Positions 5,300-10,632 of a stretch of DNA of 10,632 bases are shown here, in pieces. Both the position numbers and the translations under genes were made by a program. The DNA is taken from NCBI GenBank assembly GCA_015486095.1, contig WFSK01000194.1, forward strand, positions 1 to 10,632, given 5' to 3'. The notes beneath the pieces were generated by a model that saw nothing but the letters and a program-made list of their open reading frames with translations, was not told the DNA's origin and did not search any database. Positions within the stretch are counted from its first letter, which is position 1; every line of letters starts with the position of its first letter. The stretch comes from Thermotogae bacterium (lineage in GTDB: Bacteria; Thermotogota; Thermotogae; B3-G13).

Positions 5300-7660
5300 G
5301 TGCAGAAGTTCGAATTATCTCCGGAGGCACTTTATAAGAAGTGTGATTTAGACCACCTCGGCTTCGAGACAACAGACGAATTGAGACCAACGGATAACAT
5401 AGTGGGGCAGAAGAGGGCAAAAGATTCTTTGCACTTCGGCCTGGGTATTAAAGCACATGGATACAACATATTCGTTTCTGGTCCTACTGGTACAGGAAGG
5501 AGGACATATGTGAAAGCGCTCGCTACGAAAATAGCAAAGACGGAGCCAATCCCGAGTGATTGGATATACGTATACAACTTCGATGATCCTACAAGTCCTA
5601 TTGCTATAGAGCTCCCGGCAGGTTCTGGTAAAGAATTGAAGAACGACATGACCAATTTCGTGAAGGAGTTGAAAGAAGTCATACCAAAGGCATTCGAAGG
5701 TAAAGAATATGAGCAGCAGCGTCAAGAAATAGTGAAAGAAACGAACGAAAAGAAGACCAAGATCTGGGATGAATTGCTCAGTAAGGCTAAAAAGAGCAAT
5801 CTGACTGTTCAACAAAACCCTACAGGTTTTCTCATCTTGCCCCTGCGCGATGGCAAGGTAATGTCGAGAGAGGAATACGAAGCACTTGATGAAAATGCTA
5901 AGGCAGAGATAGCAAAACACGTGGAAAACTTGAGAGAAGAGTTGAGTGTTAGTGTAAAGGAGATGCGCAAATTCGAAAAAGAAGAGAAAAAGAGGTTAGA
6001 GAAGTTGAATAGAGAAGTAGCTTCCTTCGTCTTAACACCTATGATAGATGAACTGAAGGAAAAGTATTCAGAAATTCCGAAGTTGTTAGAGCATTTCGAT
6101 AAGATGAAACAAGATATCCTTTCCAATCTGAATTATTTTCAAAGTACAGAGGAAAAGAACCTTCCGATGCCAGCTATCGAAAAGAGATATTTCGTAAACC
6201 TATTGGTCGATAATTCGAGGATGGAGGGTGCACCAGTGGTTGTGGAGACAAATCCTACTTATCATAACCTCTTTGGCAGAATAGAATATGAAACTCAGAT
6301 GTTCTTTGCATTTACGGATTTCACCATGATAAGACCGGGTTCTATCCATAGAGCGAATGGCGGTTACCTCATATTGCAAGCCGAGGATCTGTTGAGAAAT
6401 GTAGGAGCATGGGAAGGCTTGAAGCGTGCTCTTACGTGGGAAAAGATACGCGTGGAAAATCTACAGGATCACCTGGGCATTTCGACTATAAAGTCCCTAA
6501 GACCTTCTCCGATTCCATTGAACATCAAAGTAATATTAATAGGTTCAAATGCATTGTACGATCTGTTGAAGGAATACGATGAAGATTTTACTAAACTCTT
6601 TAAGGTCAGAGCCATGTTCGATTCTGAAATGCCTAAAAATAAGGCGAATATATTGAAATACGCGAGATTCATTGCCTCCGTTTGTAAAAGGCATTCCCTT
6701 CCACCTTTCACTTCTGAAGCAGTTGCAAGTGTAGTGGAATACGGTTCGAGGCTCGTGAACTCCCAAAAGAAGCTCTCAACACAATTCAATAAGGTTATGG
6801 AAGTAGTGATCGAGGCAGGCTTTGAGGCTAAACAGCGAGGTGGGAGTAAGGTCCTGGAAAAAGATGTTAAAAAGGCGATGAGGAATAAAGAATACAGAAC
6901 GAACTTGGTTCGGGAAAAGATAAGAGAGATGTATAGTAAGGGCAAGATCTTAGTGGAAGTGAAAGGGGAAAAGGTAGGACAAATAAATGGTTTGAGCATC
7001 TTTTATACGGGAGAACATTCCTTTGGATTTCCAGTGAAGATCACGGCAAGGACGTTTACGGGAGAGAAGGGCGTTATCAATATAGAAAGAGAAGTCAATA
7101 TGAGTGGTAACATACACAGCAAGGGTGTGCTCATACTATCAGGCTATCTCTCGGAAAAATACAGCAGTGATACACCACTCTCTTTTGAAGGGACACTGTG
7201 CTTTGAACAAACCTACGGTGGTGTAGAAGGAGATAGTGCATCCCTTGCAGAGTTGCTCGCCCTGATATCCAGTCTTGGGAAGGTTCCTGTAAGACAGGAT
7301 ATAGCGGTAACCGGTTCTATAAATCAATTCGGTGAAGTTCAACCCGTTGGTGGATTGAATGAAAAAATAGAAGGTTTCTACGAGGTGTGCAAGTTAAAGG
7401 GATTAACTGGCACGCAAGGTGTGATAATACCTTCGAAGAACGTGGACGAACTCATGCTAAAAGAGGAGGTTATCGAAAGTGTTAGGAAGGGAGAGTTCTT
7501 CATATATGCTGTGAAAGATGTCGACGAGGCGATAGAGCTGATGACAGGGAAAAAGGCAGGAAAGCGGCATAAAGATGGGAATTTCACTGCCGATTCAGTC
7601 CATCAAAGGGTGTTAGAGCAGTTGAAGACTTGGGCAAAAGGCAGAAAGAAAAAGAAGTAG
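5300..7660 (+). CDS. Lon-family ATP-dependent serine protease (LonB-like, AAA_32 type)
   Basis: This 786-residue cytosolic protein couples an AAA+ unfoldase to a Lon Ser/Lys protease and would degrade misfolded or regulatory proteins. The nucleotide site is SGPTGTGRRT (60-69), with Arg instead of the usual P-loop Lys; as I recall this is common in this Lon branch. A charged, probably coiled-coil insertion spans about 130-275. HRANGGYLILQAEDLL (350-365) is the Walker B region, and LFKVRAMFDSEMP (433-445) follows. The C-terminal protease domain has EQTYGGVEGDSAS (636-648) with catalytic Ser646, and GGLNEKIEGF (684-693) with Lys689. The 43-residue Ser-Lys spacing equals that of E. coli Lon (679/722). 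There are no membrane segments, and the tail is very basic (GRKKKK). The start GTG 5300 lies 5 nt after the preceding stop, with only a weak AGAGAG (5285-5290). It is too short and differently built at the N-terminus to be classical LonA. Confidence 0.94.
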   Translation: MQKFELSPEALYKKCDLDHLGFETTDELRPTDNIVGQKRAKDSLHFGLGIKAHGYNIFVSGPTGTGRRTYVKALATKIAKTEPIPSDWIYVYNFDDPTSPIAIELPAGSGKELKNDMTNFVKELKEVIPKAFEGKEYEQQRQEIVKETNEKKTKIWDELLSKAKKSNLTVQQNPTGFLILPLRDGKVMSREEYEALDENAKAEIAKHVENLREELSVSVKEMRKFEKEEKKRLEKLNREVASFVLTPMIDELKEKYSEIPKLLEHFDKMKQDILSNLNYFQSTEEKNLPMPAIEKRYFVNLLVDNSRMEGAPVVVETNPTYHNLFGRIEYETQMFFAFTDFTMIRPGSIHRANGGYLILQAEDLLRNVGAWEGLKRALTWEKIRVENLQDHLGISTIKSLRPSPIPLNIKVILIGSNALYDLLKEYDEDFTKLFKVRAMFDSEMPKNKANILKYARFIASVCKRHSLPPFTSEAVASVVEYGSRLVNSQKKLSTQFNKVMEVVIEAGFEAKQRGGSKVLEKDVKKAMRNKEYRTNLVREKIREMYSKGKILVEVKGEKVGQINGLSIFYTGEHSFGFPVKITARTFTGEKGVINIEREVNMSGNIHSKGVLILSGYLSEKYSSDTPLSFEGTLCFEQTYGGVEGDSASLAELLALISSLGKVPVRQDIAVTGSINQFGEVQPVGGLNEKIEGFYEVCKLKGLTGTQGVIIPSKNVDELMLKEEVIESVRKGEFFIYAVKDVDEAIELMTGKKAGKRHKDGNFTADSVHQRVLEQLKTWAKGRKKKK

Positions 7661-7670
7661 GAGGTAAATA

Positions 7671-8555
7671 GTGTTGTTGAGAAGCATGACAGGTTTTGGT
7701 GAGGCAAAACGAGTAAACGAAGATGAGATGATCTACGTTGGTGTGAAGAGTGTGAATAACAAAAACCTCGTTATAAACATCTCTGCCCCTTCTATCTTGC
7801 GTTCTATGGAAACAAAGATAATCGCAGTCGTTAAAGAGCGCATCCATCGTGGCACCGTTAGTATATACCTGCATTATTCTTCATTCACAGATGAAGAAGG
7901 TCGTTTAGTTTTAAACAAAGGAGTTCTAAAGGAATATTACAGGATCTTGCAAGAAATAAAGGAAGAATTGGGTTTAGAAAAGGATGATATTTCGATATCC
8001 AACATTGCCGTATTTCCAGGTATCGTAGAGTCTATGGATATAGATGTAGATACTGCAGAAATATGGAAGAAGATCGAACCTGTCTTAAATGAGGCCTTGA
8101 ATCACTTGGATGAATCGAGAATAGAGGAAGGAAATGCCTTGAGAGTTGATCTCATGAATTCACTTACGGAATTAGAAACGAAGGTTTCTGAGATAGATAG
8201 GTGTGCTTCATCTGTAGTAGAAACTTATAGAAAAAGAATAAGAGAAATGGTAGAAAACTTAACAAAAGGCATCGAAGTCGATTCCAAAAGATTAGAAGAA
8301 GAGGTCGTAATGGTAGCCATAAGAGCGGATGTGAATGAGGAATTGGTTCGCTTAAAACACCATATGAATACAGCACGAAAATTACTCAGCATAGGAGGAG
8401 TTATTGGGAAGAAATTGGATTTCATACTCCAGGAGATGCATAGAGAACTCAACACATTGGGAGTTAAATCTCCCGATTCCGATGTATCTTCGTTAGTCGT
8501 CGATGCAAAAACTCTGGTGAGTAAGATGAAAGAACAGGCGTTCAATGTAGAATGA
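7671..8555 (+). CDS. yicC: YicC/YloC family endoribonuclease
   Basis: The 294-residue protein has the standard length and both family ends. The N-terminus is LLRSMTGFGEAKR (2-14) followed by VKSVNNKNL (25-33). The C-terminus is ADVNEELVRLKHHM (219-232) and then KKLDFILQEMHREL (247-260) and NTLGVKS (261-267), the most conserved part of the family. E. coli YicC is a cytosolic endoribonuclease that acts on structured RNA and small RNAs, and members often sit near gmk and rpoZ; here it follows the Lon gene instead. The start is GTG 7671, 5 nt after TAGGAGGT (7658-7665). The TAG of that Shine-Dalgarno is the stop codon of the protease gene, so the two genes are tightly coupled. TTG 7677 or ATG 7686 are possible but less well spaced starts. 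With YbeY it makes two RNA-processing proteins in one operon. Confidence 0.95.
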   Translation: MLLRSMTGFGEAKRVNEDEMIYVGVKSVNNKNLVINISAPSILRSMETKIIAVVKERIHRGTVSIYLHYSSFTDEEGRLVLNKGVLKEYYRILQEIKEELGLEKDDISISNIAVFPGIVESMDIDVDTAEIWKKIEPVLNEALNHLDESRIEEGNALRVDLMNSLTELETKVSEIDRCASSVVETYRKRIREMVENLTKGIEVDSKRLEEEVVMVAIRADVNEELVRLKHHMNTARKLLSIGGVIGKKLDFILQEMHRELNTLGVKSPDSDVSSLVVDAKTLVSKMKEQAFNVE

Positions 8556-8595
8556 AGCTATAAAAGGATAGCGCTTTGAAAGGAGTTTTTTCGGG

Positions 8596-9576
8596 ATGAG
8601 AAAAGTTCGAGTTGGGATAGTCGGAACAGGCTTTATTGGTAAGGTCCATATGAAAAATCTTATGAAAGATAAGAGAGTGGAACTAATAGGCGTTATAGAG
8701 CCTGACGAGGAGCGAGCAAGAGGTGCGATCGAAAAGTTCAATCTCAGGCGTTTCACATCGCTGAGAGAGATGAAAGATGCAGGGGTAGAGGCAGTGTATA
8801 TTACGACCCCCAACAGAACACATTTTGATCTCGCATCCCGGGCTGTGGAACAGGGTTTCCATGTATTTTGTGAAAAACCCATGACCACTGCTCTCTCTGA
8901 TGCAAAAGCTCTGGAGCGATATGTTTTTGAGAGAAAAGTAAAATTTCAAGTTGGTCATAATAGGATCTTTGCCTATGTTTACAAGTTCATAAAACATGCC
9001 ATTGAATCGAGGAAGATCGTTCCATACTCGTTCCAGGTTAAGATGAATCGTGGAGAACTATTGAATCCCCCATGGGTTTCTAACAAGGATATCACGGGCG
9101 GATTTTTGTTCGAGAGTACGCTTCACCTCTTTTATGTAGTGGAATATCTCTTTGGAAGGATAAAAGAGATGTATGTATTTGCAAAGAAAAGTATCTACGA
9201 CGATTTCGATGATTGGACTTTCGTGATGAAATCATCCTCTGGGATCATAGGTACGTTCATATCGAGTGCTCATACAGGCTGGATGTTTCCCTTCGAAAGA
9301 GTAGAAGTATATGGTAAACATATGATGATCTCAAATGATGAGATGGAAAGAGTATCTTTTAACCATGATCTGGAAGCCGAAACGGAGATCCATGATTACA
9401 GCAAGATTCCATTTGAAGAGAAATGGGGCTATGTCGAAGAAGATCGTTCATTTATAACATCGATATTGGAAGATAAACAAACGTCTGTAACCGTATCCGA
9501 TGGATTAAGAGCCATTGAAATCGTAGATGCATGTTACAAAGCAGCCGAAGAAAACGAGTCGTTCATAAGATTTTAA
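8596..9576 (+). CDS. Gfo/Idh/MocA family NAD(P)-dependent sugar/polyol oxidoreductase
   Basis: This is a 326-residue cytosolic dehydrogenase. The Rossmann fold opens at once with VGIVGTGFIG (6-15). Next come VYITTPNRTHF (67-77) and HVFCEKPMTT (89-98), whose Lys94 is the conserved catalytic Lys of the EKP motif. The substrate domain has GGFLFESTLHLFYVVEYLFG (168-187). His177 fits the family His, but the usual Asp four residues before it is Glu173, and the Asp three residues after it is Tyr180. Substrates in this family include inositols, glucose, galactose and their acids; none can be assigned here. The start is ATG 8596 with AAAGGAG (8579-8585) 10 nt upstream. It begins 40 bp after yicC and 30 bp before the sugar isomerase gene, so those two are probably a catabolic pair. 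A short GCTAT-N6-ATAGC hairpin (8557-8572) lies in the 40-bp gap, without a T tract. Confidence 0.92.
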   Translation: MRKVRVGIVGTGFIGKVHMKNLMKDKRVELIGVIEPDEERARGAIEKFNLRRFTSLREMKDAGVEAVYITTPNRTHFDLASRAVEQGFHVFCEKPMTTALSDAKALERYVFERKVKFQVGHNRIFAYVYKFIKHAIESRKIVPYSFQVKMNRGELLNPPWVSNKDITGGFLFESTLHLFYVVEYLFGRIKEMYVFAKKSIYDDFDDWTFVMKSSSGIIGTFISSAHTGWMFPFERVEVYGKHMMISNDEMERVSFNHDLEAETEIHDYSKIPFEEKWGYVEEDRSFITSILEDKQTSVTVSDGLRAIEIVDACYKAAEENESFIRF

Positions 9577-9606
9577 TCATTCGATCGTTGATAAGGAGGC
9601 CAAAAG

Positions 9607-10425
9607 GTGCTGATAGGATTCAACGGAGCAACGAGTATGAAAAGCTCCCTCACCTCCGATATCGAATCCGCATCAAAGGCCGGCTTCGATATTATCGAGA
9701 TCTGGAAATCGAAACTCTTCGATCTCATGAAAAAACGAGATCTTCCCTGGATTAGGAACTTTTCAGCTGACTACAACATTGTTCCCTACAGTATAAATTC
9801 CATTGAGCAAGCAACCTTTTCTAAAGATCATAAAGAAAAGCTCGAAGAATGCAAAGCGCTTTGCAGTATAGCATCAGATCTTGGAGTAAAGGTCGTTATC
9901 GTTGTTCCAGGTTTTTTGGATAGTCCTTTACCATTCAGTGAGATCAAAAGAGAAAGCGTAGGAGTCCTCAAGGAATTCGGAGAAACAGCACTGGAAAAAG
10001 GAATAAGACTCTCATTCGAGTTTCTTGGCTTCTCCAATTGTTCTGTAAAAAATTTGAATGAGGCTATCGAGATAGTCGATTCGACTGATTTAGATAACGT
10101 CGGTATAACTGTAGACTCATTTCATCTTTTTGTCGGTAAATCCGACTTAGATGATATAAAGCATTTGGATAAAGATAAATTGTACATCGTACACATCAAC
10201 GACATACCAGAAGTTGGGGATAGAGAACCGAAAGATAGTGATAGGATCATGCCCGGTGATGGGATCTTACCTCTGAAAGCCCTGTTATTTGAGCTCGAAT
10301 CTATAGGTTATGATGGTGTAATATCTGTTGAATTATTCAATCCAGATTATTGGGATTGGGATGAAGATGAACTCGTAAAGATAGCCTACAAAAAAACAGA
10401 TACCCTGTTGAAATCGATAGAGTAG
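9607..10425 (+). CDS. Sugar phosphate isomerase/epimerase-like TIM-barrel protein (AP_endonuc_2 fold)
   Basis: The 272-residue protein belongs to the xylose-isomerase-like barrel superfamily (PF01261), which includes IolI, IolE and tagatose 3-epimerase types. It has no signal peptide and should be cytosolic. Likely metal ligands at barrel strand ends are Glu138 (in SFEFLG), Asp170 (in VDSFH), His196 (in VHIND) and Glu242 (in VELFN). Their spacing is close to the Glu142/Asp174/His200/Glu240 set of B. subtilis IolI. Arg213 and PGDG (216-219) resemble the substrate-binding loop of the same group. It starts at GTG 9607, 7 nt after AAGGAGG (9593-9599). Pairing with a Gfo/Idh/MocA dehydrogenase is common in inositol and rare-sugar breakdown, so it probably isomerises or dehydrates the keto product of that enzyme. 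This is inference, and endonuclease IV activity is unlikely because most of that enzyme's zinc ligands are not seen. Confidence 0.9.
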   Translation: MLIGFNGATSMKSSLTSDIESASKAGFDIIEIWKSKLFDLMKKRDLPWIRNFSADYNIVPYSINSIEQATFSKDHKEKLEECKALCSIASDLGVKVVIVVPGFLDSPLPFSEIKRESVGVLKEFGETALEKGIRLSFEFLGFSNCSVKNLNEAIEIVDSTDLDNVGITVDSFHLFVGKSDLDDIKHLDKDKLYIVHINDIPEVGDREPKDSDRIMPGDGILPLKALLFELESIGYDGVISVELFNPDYWDWDEDELVKIAYKKTDTLLKSIE

Positions 10426-10431
10426 TTGTTA

Positions 10432-10449
10432 CCTTCCGAATGAGGAAGG
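10432..10449. other. Perfect 6-bp hairpin between the isomerase gene and the secreted-protein gene
   Basis: CCTTCC (10432-10437) and GGAAGG (10444-10449) form a 6-bp stem with loop GAATGA, 6 nt after the isomerase stop. On the plus strand the stem is followed by an A run, not a T run, so it is not a standard intrinsic terminator. It may be a weak terminator, an mRNA 3'-end stabiliser, or a leader element of the next gene. Confidence 0.4.
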
Positions 10450-10486
10450 GAAAAATCAAAATTACAAAGAAAGGAGGGATGAATGG

Positions 10487-10632
10487 ATGAGAAAGATGGC
10501 TTTGTTACTCTTAGTATTCACAGCTCTGACATTTTTCTCCGTTACCATCTTTGCAGAAGGTGGAGCAACTCCTACTACTGCGACCCCTACCGTGGCACCT
10601 ACTGCTGCACCCACAACCACAGCAGCACCTAC
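10487..10632 (+). CDS. Secreted protein with Thr/Pro/Ala-rich N-terminal region, C-terminus outside window
   Basis: Only the first 48 codons are present. ATG 10487 follows AGGAGG (10472-10477) by 9 nt. Residues 1-23 form a signal peptide: MRKM, then the hydrophobic core ALLLLVFTALTFFSVTIF, with likely cleavage after IFA (21-23). No Cys follows, so it is not a lipoprotein. From residue 24 the mature chain is a low-complexity run of Thr, Pro and Ala (EGGATPTTATPTVAPTAAPT and on), typical of a flexible extracellular linker or a surface that could be glycosylated. No domain is visible, so the function cannot be given. A four-codon ATG frame (10479-10490) overlaps the start but sits only 1-2 nt from the Shine-Dalgarno and is probably not used. 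Another ATG at 10496 would shorten the signal peptide by three residues. Confidence 0.8.
   Translation, partial: MRKMALLLLVFTALTFFSVTIFAEGGATPTTATPTVAPTAAPTTTAAP

Noticed and set aside
5348..5920. 190-codon open frame on the minus strand inside the Lon-like gene
   Set aside because: It is antisense to well-conserved AAA+ sequence and its product is a Cys/Phe-rich composition with no domain pattern, typical of a shadow frame.
8557..8572. Hairpin GCTAT-N6-ATAGC between yicC and the dehydrogenase as a terminator
   Set aside because: The stem is only 5 bp and AT-rich. The T run at 8586-8591 is too far away and lies between the Shine-Dalgarno and the start codon.
10432..10449. Intrinsic terminator after the isomerase gene
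   Set aside because: The 6-bp stem is perfect but is followed by A residues on the plus strand, and there is no T tract on either strand at the right place. Kept only as an unexplained hairpin.
1..10632. CRISPR arrays, insertion sequences, phage genes, tRNA or rRNA genes
   Set aside because: No regularly spaced repeats, transposase or integrase motifs, terminal inverted repeats or RNA-gene sequences were seen; coding regions fill nearly the whole window.

Overview
The window looks like a chromosomal segment of a bacterium in or near the Thermotogota. The grounds are the moderate-to-low GC, heavy use of ATA for Ile and AGA/AGG for Arg, strong GGAGG ribosome binding sites, and an AglA-like family GH4 glycosidase next to a sugar ABC transporter gene. 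This placement is inference from gene content and codon habit, not from a marker gene. Gene density is very high and no stretch over 300 bases lacks a gene.

Left part, minus strand (1-2619): a family GH4 NAD/metal-dependent alpha-glycosidase (1243-2619), followed downstream on the same strand by a periplasmic sugar-binding protein of an ABC importer (1-1131), whose C-terminus lies outside the window. Together they read as an uptake-and-cleave oligosaccharide locus. The leftward transcript starts from a textbook TTGACA-N17-TATAAT promoter (2665-2693).

Centre, plus strand (2819-8555): a tightly packed housekeeping operon. It encodes YbeY (RNA maturation), a DUF1385 membrane protein fused in frame to an M24-fold (creatinase/Xaa-Pro peptidase-like) domain, a Lon-family ATP-dependent protease, and a YicC-family RNase. 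Spacing runs from a 20-bp overlap to a 10-bp gap. The divergent region (2620-2818) carries a 15-bp tandem duplication that doubles a TATAAT box ahead of ybeY.

Right part, plus strand (8596-10632): a Gfo/Idh/MocA NAD(P)-dependent sugar dehydrogenase and a xylose-isomerase-like TIM-barrel sugar isomerase/epimerase. They probably act on related polyols or keto-sugars. They follow yicC by 40 bp and may be co-transcribed with it. A small hairpin then separates them from the start of a secreted protein with a Thr/Pro/Ala-rich N-terminus that runs off the window.

The most notable point is the DUF1385-M24 junction. It keeps a perfect Shine-Dalgarno and ATG for a free-standing M24 protein, and stop codons lie in both other frames just upstream. 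The fused ORF may therefore be two coupled genes joined by a one-base indel, real or a sequencing error. The M24 domain also appears to have lost four of the five usual metal ligands. I see no CRISPR array, transposon, tRNA, rRNA or phage signal, and no convincing novel defence or mobile system.
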